From Brevundimonas sp. Root608 (GTDB lineage Bacteria; Pseudomonadota; Alphaproteobacteria; Caulobacterales; Caulobacteraceae), in assembly GCF_001427825.1 (NCBI RefSeq), contig NZ_LMGT01000002.1, forward strand, positions 1 to 50,277: a stretch of 50,277 bases of DNA. The letters run 5' to 3'. The first letter of the stretch is position 1. Every line of letters starts with the position of its first letter. Shown here one piece after another: positions 42,741-50,277 of the stretch. Position numbers and translations under genes: made by a program. The notes under the pieces were generated by a model, which was not told the DNA's origin, did no database searches, and worked only from the letters and a program-made list of their open reading frames with translations.

Positions 42741-45434
42741 CTAGAACTTCATGCCCAGGGTGATTTGCGCGATGCGCGGCGAACCGATCGAGTAGGTCCG
42801 CACCTGACCGCCGCGATTGGCGTTGGCCGCCGGCACGCGGGGATCGGTCGTCACCACCGTCGACAGGGCGTTGTTGCCCGTCGAGATGTTGCCCAGATAT
42901 TCCTCGTCGAACAGGTTGTTGACGTTGAGCTGAACATAGGCGCCGCGGATGCCGAAGGTGTCGGTGAGGTCGTAACGCACGTCCAGATCGGCGACCGTAT
43001 AGGCGTCGGAGATCTCGTCGTTGACGTCCGTGGCGAAACGCTCGCCGACATACTTCGCCTGCACGCCCACCGAGAGGTTCTCGGTCACATCCCAGTCAGC
43101 GCGGGCCGCGAAGGTCCAGTCCGGAGTCTCGACCAGGGTCTTGCCCTGGGTCTGCAGGAACAGCGGGATCGCGGTGAAGCCGGGAGCCACCGGGCAAACC
43201 GGGGTCGAACCCGCGACCTGGTTGGCCGAGGTGCAGTTGAAGTTGCCCAGGAACAGATTGTCCTGGAGCTCGCTCTCATTATACGACGCCGACAGGTTCA
43301 GGGCGAAGCTGTCCGTGAAGATGTAGCCCAGCTGGCCATCGAAGCCCTGCTGCTTCACGGCGCCGACGTTCCGGTCGGTGAAGAAGCCGAAGGTCGGCGA
43401 GGCGGGGTCGTTGTCCTGCGAGGCGACGATGCGGTTCTCGAACTCGACGTACCACAGGGCGGCCTGGGCGATCAGGCGCGAGTTGCGGAAGCGATAGCCG
43501 AGGTCATAGGACTTGGTCGTTTCCGGCTGCACGGTCGAGAAGTCGACCGAGTTGTCCGTCGTGTTCCGCACGGGCTGGTACAGGTTGTCCGTCCGCGGCA
43601 CCGACAGGCCTTCGGCGTAGCTGGCATAGACGCTGTGACCGCCGCCGAAGCGGTAGACGGCGCCGACGTTGGGCAGGACATCGTCATACTTCAGTTCGGC
43701 CTCGTAGGGCGGGATGTACTGGGTCGTCCCGGTCGAGGCGAACTGGACGTTGCCGTTGGCCAGGGTGGCCGAAGGCGTCTCGGTCGTGCAGCGCACGTTC
43801 GAGGATCCGTTCTGCGAGAAGCAGTACTGGTTCAGCTGCCGCGTGAAGAACGGGGCGCGGACGCCGATGTTGATGGTCAGCGAGTCGCCGAGGAAGTCAC
43901 CGATGTACTCGACAGCGAACTGTTGCAGTTCGGCGATCGAGAAACGATCCCGTCCGCGCAGGTACGAACCGTCCCGGCCCAGGATGCGGGCGTCTTCGTC
44001 ACCCCAGCGCTCCTGGCCGCCGAACACGTTCAGCGGCTCGCTGACGGGGGTCAGGCGGGTGAATTCGCCGGTCTGGCGGTGACGGCCGTAGTCCAGCGAA
44101 TAGGCGCCGCGGATGCGATGGCTGTCGTTCAGGTCCCAGATCAGCGAGCTGGTGATGCCGTAACGGTGGGTGTTGGTGTTGTTGGGGGTGTACAGGCCGA
44201 CGTTGTCGCAGCTGTCGCCGTCGCCGTTCAGATCGACGCCGGTGCGGTTGACCGCGACCGCCGCGCACTGGGCGGGCGTGGTGACGGTGGCGTTGTTGGT
44301 CGTGTTCTGGTCCAGACGGTCGTCGCGCTCGCCCACCAGGGTGTAGCCGCCGCCGTTGGCGATGACATACTGGAACGAGGGGTCGAAGGTGAAGCGCAGA
44401 TTGTCGGTGATGCCGTAGCTGAACTGGCCGCGGATGTTGCCCGTGTTGGACGGGTTGATCCGGATGCCGTGGTAGTTGGTGCAGCTGCCCGTCGCCAGGC
44501 TTCCGTCCGACAGGACGCGCGAGGAGCCGGTGTTTTCGTTCTGGACCGTGCCGTCGACGCCGACCGGACGGAAGCAGGCGATGTCGTTCTCCAGGTAGTT
44601 GCCGGAGGCGAACTGGGCCTGGTTGATGAAGTTATTGTAGAAATCGTTGCGGTTGACGTTCCAGTGCGCCGCGACGCTGGCGAAGTCGCCGTCGCCCAGG
44701 TCCTGATAGAGCTTGCCGTTGAACTGGGTCTTCTCCAGCTCGCCCGGGCCCTTGAACTTGTCATAGTTGGTGTACGAGACCGTGGCGTAGGCCGTCGTGC
44801 CCCACGGGCCGAAAGCGCCGGTGTCGCCGCGCAGGAAGACGCGGCCGTAGTTGTTCTCGCCGATCGAGGAGTTGACCTGCACGCCGGCTTCTTCCAGCGG
44901 ACGGGCCGACAGGAAGTTGATGGTGCCGCCGGTCGCCGAGGCGGTCGGGCTGTCGACGTCGGTCGTGCCCTGGTTGACCGAGGCGCGCTCGATCAGTTCC
45001 GAGTCCAGCTGCTGGTTGGTGTATACGGCGTAGTTGCCGGTGTCGTTCAGCGGCATGCCGTCGAAGGTCAGGGAGACGCGGTTGCCGTCGAAGCCGCGCA
45101 GGCGGATGTTGCCGCCCGAGTTGCCGTAGGGGTCGCTGTTCACGAAGTTCAGGCCGGGGACCAGGTTCAGGGTCTGCAGGATCGTCTGACCCGAGGTCTG
45201 GGTGGCGATAAACTCCTGCGAGATGCTGGAACGGGTCTTGGGCACCGTCTGGGCGACGATGACGCCGTCGATGCTGGGCGTGCGCGAACCCGTGACGACC
45301 ACGGTGTCCAGTTCGGTGGCGCCTTCGGTGGCGACCGTGCCCGAAGACTGGGCGGAGGCGGCTCCGGCGACCAGGAGGCCGCTGAAGAGGGCGGTCGTTG
45401 CCCAGAACACGCGTTTGCGGTTCGTCATTGTCAT
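42741..45434 (-). CDS. TonB-dependent outer-membrane receptor
   Basis: Protein of 897 residues. The signal peptide ends ASAQSSG, a TonB-box-like ELDTVVVTGSR follows, then the plug domain (about 55-170; ILQTLNLVPGLNF, NIRLRGFDGNRVSLTFDGMP, NQGTTDVDSPTASATGG) and a 22-strand barrel. The barrel ends in the aromatic-terminated strand ITLGMKF, with the NLFDEEYL motif before it. It imports a ligand across the outer membrane using TonB energy. A strong Pho box about 103 bp upstream suggests a phosphorus-containing substrate; this is inference. ATGs at 45434 and 45428 are both possible, the second with better spacing from GGGGA. Confidence 0.95.
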   Translation of the reverse strand: MTMTNRKRVFWATTALFSGLLVAGAASAQSSGTVATEGATELDTVVVTGSRTPSIDGVIVAQTVPKTRSSISQEFIATQTSGQTILQTLNLVPGLNFVNSDPYGNSGGNIRLRGFDGNRVSLTFDGMPLNDTGNYAVYTNQQLDSELIERASVNQGTTDVDSPTASATGGTINFLSARPLEEAGVQVNSSIGENNYGRVFLRGDTGAFGPWGTTAYATVSYTNYDKFKGPGELEKTQFNGKLYQDLGDGDFASVAAHWNVNRNDFYNNFINQAQFASGNYLENDIACFRPVGVDGTVQNENTGSSRVLSDGSLATGSCTNYHGIRINPSNTGNIRGQFSYGITDNLRFTFDPSFQYVIANGGGYTLVGERDDRLDQNTTNNATVTTPAQCAAVAVNRTGVDLNGDGDSCDNVGLYTPNNTNTHRYGITSSLIWDLNDSHRIRGAYSLDYGRHRQTGEFTRLTPVSEPLNVFGGQERWGDEDARILGRDGSYLRGRDRFSIAELQQFAVEYIGDFLGDSLTINIGVRAPFFTRQLNQYCFSQNGSSNVRCTTETPSATLANGNVQFASTGTTQYIPPYEAELKYDDVLPNVGAVYRFGGGHSVYASYAEGLSVPRTDNLYQPVRNTTDNSVDFSTVQPETTKSYDLGYRFRNSRLIAQAALWYVEFENRIVASQDNDPASPTFGFFTDRNVGAVKQQGFDGQLGYIFTDSFALNLSASYNESELQDNLFLGNFNCTSANQVAGSTPVCPVAPGFTAIPLFLQTQGKTLVETPDWTFAARADWDVTENLSVGVQAKYVGERFATDVNDEISDAYTVADLDVRYDLTDTFGIRGAYVQLNVNNLFDEEYLGNISTGNNALSTVVTTDPRVPAANANRGGQVRTYSIGSPRIAQITLGMKF

Positions 45435-45536
45435 CTATCCCCGATGAAGATGGGCGCGAGCGCCCTGCGACCGGCGGCGGCCGGTTGAAATCCCGCCCCC
45501 TCTAGGCGTGCCATGGGAAAGTGGGACGACATTCGT

Positions 45537-45554
45537 GTGACAGTGATATGACAG
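45537..45554 (-). promoter_or_regulatory. Pho box upstream of the TonB receptor
   Basis: On the minus strand CTGTCAT-ATCA-CTGTCAC, two almost perfect PhoB heptamers with the canonical A/T-rich 4-bp spacer, 103 bp before the receptor start. Further TGTCAC-like half-sites lie just upstream (45570-45585). Confidence 0.75.
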
Positions 45555-45665
45555 CTCGGTCGGGTGACACGGGAGACACACTGCTGTGCGCCGTTTAGCT
45601 GTGGATGACGCGTCCGGCCTGATCCGCGGACGGAGCATCAGGCCCGGGAGATCATGAGGAGGAGG

Positions 45666-45742
45666 TGGTGGCTGGAGGCGGGCTCGAACCGCCGACCTGT
45701 GGGTTATGAATCCACCGCTCTAACCAGCTGAGCTACCCAGCC
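45666..45742 (-). tRNA. tRNA-Met (anticodon CAT)
   Basis: The 77-nt cloverleaf on the minus strand has acceptor GGCTGGG paired with TCCAGCC (one G-T pair), D-arm AGCTCAGCTGGTTAGAGC, anticodon loop TTCATAA, T-arm GGCGG-TTCGAGC-CCGCC and encoded CCA. The acceptor closes as G-C, so it is elongator Met and not initiator. An Ile2 tRNA (CAT with lysidine) is a less likely alternative. The rest of 45743-45927 shows no gene. Confidence 0.93.
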
Positions 45743-45927
45743 CCGATTGCTCGAGTCCCGGCGGGAACTGGTCTGACCGCCGGAAGAGGCGTGCCTATAT
45801 AGGCGGGTCGCGGCGGATTCAAGTCGGGGCGCGCCCATGGCCGCAAGCCAAAGGGCGTGACGCCGCGGGGCCGGAACGGCTAGGCAGAACAGGCCGTTCG
45901 TTTGCTGTTCCGTTCAAGGGGATTTCC

Positions 45928-47166
45928 ATGCGCCTGCTCGCCCTCGCCGTCACGGTCGCCGCCGCCGCCCTCTCCGCCGCCTGCGGAGCCAATGGACAGG
46001 ACGCGCCGCCCCCGGCGGGCGCCGCGCTGGAAACCCGACCCGCCAACGGCGCGAGCCAGCAGCCCGCCTTCGCCGGACAGACCCGCGCGCCCGGCCTCCG
46101 CACCGAAACGGCGATGACGCACACCGTCGCGGCCTCCGGGCTGGAGCATCCGTGGGGTCTGGCCCTGCTGCCCGACGGCCGCTGGCTGGTGACCGAGCGG
46201 CCCGGCCGCCTGCGAATCATCACGGCCGGAGGCGTGACCGGCGAGCCCGTCGCCGGCCTCCCGGCGGTGGACGCCCGCGGCCAGGGCGGCCTGCTGGACG
46301 TGGCGGTCGGCCCGACCTTCGCCAGCGACCGGCTGATCTACTGGAGCTATGCCGAGCCGCGCCCCGACACAGGGAACGGGGGCGGCAACGCCACCTCGGT
46401 CGCGCGCGGCCGACTGTCGGACGACGGCGCCCGGGTGGAGAGCGTCCACGTGATCTTCCGCGCCCTGCCGGCCTACGACGGCGACAAGCATTTCGGGTCC
46501 TCGCTGGCGTTCGACGGGGCGGGCCACCTGTTCGTCACCCTCGGCGAACGGTCCGACCGCCCGATGCGGCCCCAGGCCCAGGACCTCGGCTCGCATATGG
46601 GCAAGGTCATCCGCATCAATGCCGACGGCTCGGTTCCGCGCGCCAACCCCTTCGTCGGCCGCGCCGGGGCCCTGCCGGAAATCTGGTCGCTGGGTCACCG
46701 CAACGTCCAGGGCGCAGCGATCGCCCCCGACGGCGCCCTCTGGACCATGGAACACGGCACCCGCGGCGGCGACGAGCTGAACCGCCCCGAAGCGGGCCGG
46801 AACTACGGCTGGCCCGTCATCGCCTATGGGGTCGAATACAGCGGCGGGCCGATCAACGAGGGGATCACGGCGCGCGCGGGCATGGAGCAGCCGGTCTACT
46901 ACTGGGACCCCGTCATCGCGCCGGGCGGCATGACCTTCTACGACGGCGCCATGTTCCCCCGCTGGCGCGGCGACCTGCTGGTCGCCGCGCTGAAGGAAAA
47001 ACACATCGCGCGGCTGGTGCTGGAAGGCGGCCGGGTCGTCGGCGAGGAGCGTCTGTTGACCGACCTCGCCGAACGGGTCCGCGACGTGGCGGTCGGTCCG
47101 GACGGCGCCGTCTGGGCCGTCACCGACGAGCAGAACGGCAAGCTGGTCCGGCTGGCGGCCCGCTGA
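45928..47166 (+). CDS. PQQ-dependent sugar dehydrogenase-like lipoprotein (YliI/Asd type)
   Basis: Protein of 412 residues. A signal peptide with lipobox-like LSAAC (Cys19) and an Ala/Pro linker precede a six-bladed beta-propeller of the soluble aldose sugar dehydrogenase family. It shows GLEHPWGLALLPDGRWLVTE, GQGGLLDVAVGP, KHFGSSLAFDGAGHLFVTLG, EIWSLGHRNVQGAA, MEHGTRGGDELN and NYGWPVIAYGVEY, with the catalytic His and Arg typical of the family. It oxidises sugars in the periplasm with PQQ. Its stop abuts the convergent dapD stop with no spacer. Confidence 0.92.
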   Translation: MRLLALAVTVAAAALSAACGANGQDAPPPAGAALETRPANGASQQPAFAGQTRAPGLRTETAMTHTVAASGLEHPWGLALLPDGRWLVTERPGRLRIITAGGVTGEPVAGLPAVDARGQGGLLDVAVGPTFASDRLIYWSYAEPRPDTGNGGGNATSVARGRLSDDGARVESVHVIFRALPAYDGDKHFGSSLAFDGAGHLFVTLGERSDRPMRPQAQDLGSHMGKVIRINADGSVPRANPFVGRAGALPEIWSLGHRNVQGAAIAPDGALWTMEHGTRGGDELNRPEAGRNYGWPVIAYGVEYSGGPINEGITARAGMEQPVYYWDPVIAPGGMTFYDGAMFPRWRGDLLVAALKEKHIARLVLEGGRVVGEERLLTDLAERVRDVAVGPDGAVWAVTDEQNGKLVRLAAR

Positions 47167-48027
47167 TCAGTCGCGCAGCAGTTCGTTGACGCCCGTCTTC
47201 GCGCGCGTCTGCGCATCGACGCGTTTGACGATGACGGCGCAATAGAGCGACGGCCCGCCGTTGGGGTCGGGCAGGCTGCCCGGCACCACGACCGAATACG
47301 CCGGCACCTCGCCGCGGAAGACCTCGCCCGTCGCCCGGTCGATGATCTTGGTCGAGGCCGACAGATAGACGCCCATGGCCAGGACGGCGCCCTCGCGGAC
47401 GATGACGCCCTCGGCCACCTCGGCGCGGGCGCCGATGAAACAGCCGTCCTCGATGATGGTCGGATTGGCCTGCAGCGGCTCCAGCACGCCGCCGATGCCC
47501 GCTCCGCCCGACAGGTGCACATTCCTGCCGATCTGGGCGCAGGATCCGACCGTGGCCCAGGCGTCGACCATCGACCCCTCGTCGACATAGGCGCCGATGT
47601 TCACGAAGCTCGGCATCAGCACGACGTTGCGGCCGATGAAGGCGCCCTGACGCGCCACGGCCCCGGGCACGGCGCGGAAGCCGGCGCGCTCGAAGTCCGC
47701 CTCCGTCCAGTGGGCCCATTTGACCGGCACCTTGTCCCAGTACGGGCCCGGCGTCGGGTCGGCGACGCCCATGGTCGCTCCGACCGGCGCACCCATGCGG
47801 ACGTTCGGGTTCAGCCGGAAGGACAGCAGCACCGCCTTCTTGAGCCACTGATGCGTGCTCCAGACGCCGTCCGCCCCGCGCGACGCGACCCGCGCCTCGC
47901 CCGAGTCCAGCAGGGCCAGGGCCTGTTCGACGGCCTTGCGGACCTCGCCGTGGGTCGAGACCGAGATGTTCGCCCGGTCCTCCCAGGCGGTCTCGACCGT
48001 GGATTCAAGGTGCGCGCGATCGAGCAT
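47167..48027 (-). CDS. dapD: Tetrahydrodipicolinate N-succinyltransferase
   Basis: Protein of 286 residues. A helical N-terminal domain precedes a left-handed beta-helix of hexapeptide repeats ([40 protein letters not shown]) with [19 protein letters not shown], all diagnostic of DapD. It makes N-succinyl-2-amino-6-ketopimelate in the lysine and diaminopimelate pathway. Its start overlaps the HAD gene stop by one base; it is the last gene of argB-HAD-dapD. Confidence 0.96.
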   Translation of the reverse strand: MLDRAHLESTVETAWEDRANISVSTHGEVRKAVEQALALLDSGEARVASRGADGVWSTHQWLKKAVLLSFRLNPNVRMGAPVGATMGVADPTPGPYWDKVPVKWAHWTEADFERAGFRAVPGAVARQGAFIGRNVVLMPSFVNIGAYVDEGSMVDAWATVGSCAQIGRNVHLSGGAGIGGVLEPLQANPTIIEDGCFIGARAEVAEGVIVREGAVLAMGVYLSASTKIIDRATGEVFRGEVPAYSVVVPGSLPDPNGGPSLYCAVIVKRVDAQTRAKTGVNELLRD

Positions 48028-48719
48028 CAGGCGTCTCCGGGCAGGCGGGCGGTGGCGAGGAAGGGACCGAGCGTGGCGGCCCGGTGATCGACGAAGGGGA
48101 TATCGGCCTCATGGGCCCGGGTCCCGACCAGCACCGTGGTCATGCCGAGGGCGTGGGCGGGTTCGAGGTTTCGCACCGTGTCCTCGAAGAAGGCGGCCGA
48201 GGCGGGTGCGATTCCGAACCGCCCGGCCATGCGGGCGAAGGTGCGGGGATCGGGCTTGGGGATCAGGTCGGCGTCCTCCAGCGAGAACAGGCCGTCGAAC
48301 AGGTCCGCCAGCTGCAGTCGCTCGATCACGCGCCGGGCATGGGCCGTCGAGCCGTTGGTGAAGACGATGCGCGGCCCGTCCAGCCGCTCCAGCGCCGCGC
48401 GCAGGCCCGGATCGGGCGTCAGCACGTCCAGGGGCACGTCATGCACCTCGGCCAGGAAGTCGTGAGGATCGATCTCATGGTGGGCCATCAGCCCGGCGAG
48501 GGAGGTGCCGTAGTCGTTCAGATAGCCCTTCTGCACCACCATGGCCTCGTCCGCCGGCAGGCCGGAGGTGCGCACCACATAGTCGTTGATGCGCTGCTGG
48601 ATCAGCCGCATGAACTGCGACTCGGGCGGATACAGGGTGTCGTCCAGATCGAAGATCCAGCTACGGACATGGCGCAGATCGGCCCCGAACTCCGTCGCCT
48701 CGACCGCCTCGGCCGTCAT
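48027..48719 (-). CDS. HAD-family pyrimidine 5'-nucleotidase-like protein
   Basis: Protein of 230 residues. HAD motif I is [10 protein letters not shown] (about 23), motif II VFTNGS, the lysine lies in [13 protein letters not shown] and motif III is FFEDTVRNL. The sequence type (SDT1/PHM8-like) is annotated as pyrimidine 5'-nucleotidase in many alphaproteobacteria, but its substrate here is not established. The argB stop overlaps its start by 4 nt, and it overlaps dapD by 1 nt. Confidence 0.9.
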   Translation of the reverse strand: MTAEAVEATEFGADLRHVRSWIFDLDDTLYPPESQFMRLIQQRINDYVVRTSGLPADEAMVVQKGYLNDYGTSLAGLMAHHEIDPHDFLAEVHDVPLDVLTPDPGLRAALERLDGPRIVFTNGSTAHARRVIERLQLADLFDGLFSLEDADLIPKPDPRTFARMAGRFGIAPASAAFFEDTVRNLEPAHALGMTTVLVGTRAHEADIPFVDHRAATLGPFLATARLPGDA

Positions 48720-49642
48720 TCCGCCTTCACCAGGGTGCCGGCGCCGTGTTCGGTGAACAGCTCGACCAGCATGGCGTGGGGTCGGCGACCGTCGAGGATG
48801 ACCACGGCCTCGACGCCATCGCGCACGGCGGCCATGGCGGTCTGGAGCTTGGGAATCATGCCGCCGGTCGCCACGCCGTCGTCGATCAGCCTCGAGGCCT
48901 CGCCCACGGTCATCTGCCGGATGATCTGGCCGTCCGCGCCCTTGACCCCGGCCACATCGGTCAGCAGCAGCATACGCTTGGCCTTGAGCGAGCCGGCCAG
49001 GGCTCCGGCCACGGTGTCGGCGTTGACGTTGAAGGTCTGGCCGTCCTCGGCCACGCCGATCGGCGCGATCACCGGCACCCAGTCGGCGTCGGATTCCAGC
49101 AGCCGCACGATCAGCTTGGGGTCGACCCTGGTCGGTTCGCCGACCAGGCCGAGATCGACCTCGTGCTCGATCATGCTGTCCGGATCGCGTTTGGTCCGGC
49201 GCGTCTTTTCCACTGTCAGCAGGCCGGCGTCCTTGCCGGACAGACCGACGCCGCGCACGTCGGCTTCACGACCGGCCACGGTGATCCAGTGGGCGATCTC
49301 CTTGTTGACCGCGCCGGACAGGACCATTTCGGCCACCTGCATGGTGTCGGCGTCCGTCACCCGCAGGCCGTCGACGAAGCTGGACCGGACTCCGGCCTTG
49401 TCCAGCATGGCGCTGATCTGCGGCCCGCCGCCGTGCACGACGACGGGGTTGACCCCCATCAGCTTCAGCAGGACCACGTCGGCGGCGAACTGCCTGGCCA
49501 CGGCGCTCTCGCCCATGGCGTGGCCGCCGTATTTGATCACCACCGTCTTGCGGTCGTAGATCTGGATGTACGGCAGGGCCTCGGCCAGCGTCTTCGCCGT
49601 GTCCCAGCCGCGTTCCTCGGATTGCCGTTCGGTCTCGTCCAT
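48716..49642 (-). CDS. argB: N-acetylglutamate kinase
   Basis: Protein of 308 residues of the amino-acid kinase family. It has [11 protein letters not shown] (phosphate-binding Lys), [13 protein letters not shown], the acetylglutamate-binding [25 protein letters not shown], and the C-terminal [17 protein letters not shown] and [12 protein letters not shown]. It performs the second step of arginine synthesis, which supplies ornithine and arginine for the polyamine genes elsewhere in the window. First gene of the argB-HAD-dapD operon. Confidence 0.96.
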   Translation of the reverse strand: MDETERQSEERGWDTAKTLAEALPYIQIYDRKTVVIKYGGHAMGESAVARQFAADVVLLKLMGVNPVVVHGGGPQISAMLDKAGVRSSFVDGLRVTDADTMQVAEMVLSGAVNKEIAHWITVAGREADVRGVGLSGKDAGLLTVEKTRRTKRDPDSMIEHEVDLGLVGEPTRVDPKLIVRLLESDADWVPVIAPIGVAEDGQTFNVNADTVAGALAGSLKAKRMLLLTDVAGVKGADGQIIRQMTVGEASRLIDDGVATGGMIPKLQTAMAAVRDGVEAVVILDGRRPHAMLVELFTEHGAGTLVKAE

Positions 49643-49716
49643 GATGGCGGGTCAGTAAAGCCAGGGCCGCTCCCTGTCATCATGAAACCGGACGGCCCCG
49701 CCGCCGTTCCGACGGG

Positions 49717-49902
49717 ATGAACCCGCACGACATCGACGATCGCGACCTGACGCCGTCCGGCCCGACCGACCCCGCCTCGCTGCAGCACCCCGACCCGACC
49801 CTCTGCCCCGAGTGTCAGGGCGCGGGCGCCAGCGCCTCGGGCGAGACCTGCGCCGTCTGCGAGGGAACCGGCAAGGCGACCGGCCGGACCGGCGGCGGCT
49901 GA
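49717..49902 (+). CDS. 61-residue protein with two CxxCxGxG motifs
   Basis: An acidic N-terminus (MNPHDIDDRDLTPSGPTDPA) is followed by CPECQGAG and CAVCEGTG, two motifs of the kind that repeat four times in the zinc domain of DnaJ, here forming one possible zinc site. No J-domain is present. It is too short for a full DnaJ module and could be a free-standing zinc-binding protein. It is divergent from argB (74-bp gap). The ribosome-binding site is weak (GACGGG). Confidence 0.65.
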   Translation: MNPHDIDDRDLTPSGPTDPASLQHPDPTLCPECQGAGASASGETCAVCEGTGKATGRTGGG

Positions 49903-50087
49903 CCCCGCCGAACGCACGCCAACCTTGAATCCCGTTCTCCGGGAGAGTCGCGGCTTGTAACTATATGGCCACGCTGGCGGCTTATCCGCTCAGCCGGCTC
50001 GACCTCGGCCAGCGGGGCTGTTAAGAGGACCCAGCGGCGGCTTGTACGCCGTCGAAATTTCACTTGGGCTTCGGAGGGCATCCACCC

Positions 50088-50277
50088 ATGCGCGTAAAGA
50101 CTTTCATCATGGCCACCAGCGCGGTCGGGGCTCTCGCCCTGTCGGCCGGCGCAGCGGCGGCCGAGCCGAACGGCTGGTATGGGGCGATTGACGCCGGCTA
50201 CCACACGTTGGGCGACGTAGAGACGATCTCGCAGACGACGTCGGCTGCGTTCGACATCGGGACGGAAGGCGACTGGG
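50088..50277 (+). CDS. Outer-membrane beta-barrel (OmpA/porin-like) protein, N-terminal part, cut by window edge
   Basis: The first 63 codons are present. The signal peptide of 25 residues (MRVKTFIMATSAVGALALSA then GAAAA) is followed by the same EPNGWYGAIDAGYHTLGDVE as the gene at the left edge, then SAAFDIGTEGDW before the window ends. GGAGGGC lies 8 nt before the ATG at 50088. The upstream region (49903-50087) shows no gene and is unrelated to that of the left-edge copy. Confidence 0.8.
   Translation, partial: MRVKTFIMATSAVGALALSAGAAAAEPNGWYGAIDAGYHTLGDVETISQTTSAAFDIGTEGDW
50145..50242 (+). repeat. 98-bp block repeated in inverted orientation at 1-98
   Basis: Identical to the reverse complement of the first 98 bases of the window. 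The identity begins within the signal-peptide coding region and could continue past 50242, where the left copy is cut off. Confidence 0.95.

Noticed and set aside
42237..45488. A 1083-codon open frame on the plus strand opposite the TonB receptor
   Set aside because: The minus-strand product is an unmistakable TonB receptor. The plus-strand frame gives Arg/Val/Gly/Asp-rich sequence without domains, as expected from GC-rich third positions on the opposite strand.

Overview
The window is GC-rich, densely packed DNA from an alphaproteobacterium. Gene content and order (phnCDE beside a fold-III ornithine decarboxylase and a deoxyhypusine-synthase-like gene, a dnaX/ybaB/recR neighbourhood, TonB-dependent receptor, DUF488, GumN/TraB, argB-HAD-dapD) point to Caulobacterales, probably Brevundimonas-like. 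That placement is inference from gene content, without a marker-gene comparison. I see no prophage, transposase, CRISPR array or toxin-antitoxin pair; this is a chromosomal housekeeping region.

Layout. 1-4053: the start of an outer-membrane beta-barrel gene running off the left edge, an SDR dehydrogenase and a thiolase (acyl-CoA metabolism), and a WYL regulator divergent from a glutathione S-transferase. 4041-8105: a trehalose operon, otsB, GH15 glycosidase, otsA. 8229-10610: kdsD (Kdo pathway), a secreted CAP protein and a hemerythrin. 11027-14442: a beta-oxidation operon (thiolase plus multifunctional FadB/FadJ-type protein). 14460-18634: DUF488, exported amidohydrolase, tRNA-Gly(CCC), TraB/GumN protein and a small XRE/membrane-protein cassette. 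18714-25831: DNA maintenance (rmuC, recR, ybaB, dnaX), a RutE-type nitroreductase, SRP RNA and nudC. 25828-33363: kdsB, membrane cytochrome c, NlpC/P60 protein, M17 aminopeptidase, TPR protein, Fe-S scaffold-like protein, yidD and thrS. 33436-36046: phosphonate-type ABC transporter phnCDE. 36397-42598: polyamine genes (fold-III decarboxylase, deoxyhypusine-synthase-like protein, aguB, aguA) with small lipoproteins between them, one a catalytically dead PAP2 relative. 42741-50277: TonB-dependent receptor with an excellent Pho box, tRNA-Met, PQQ-type sugar dehydrogenase, dapD-HAD-argB, a 61-residue CxxCxGxG protein, and a second copy of the outer-membrane gene leaving the right edge.

Most interesting signals. 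(1) A family of three dispersed non-coding elements (10781, 14926 and 20188 reverse). Each has a 5' box CTACGACCG..TT.TGACGCA, a short stem with one covarying base pair, a variable number of TGGACG-type 9-mers and a closing T-tract. I do not recognise it. (2) The leaders of the two thiolase genes, 9.7 kb apart, share a 34-nt block (29 identities) with a hairpin in which a G-C pair is exchanged for C-G. (3) A class A acid phosphatase relative has lost all three catalytic signatures. (4) Pho boxes link a TonB receptor and probably phnCDE to phosphate starvation. (5) The window edges carry a perfect inverted 98-bp match between two outward-facing outer-membrane genes.
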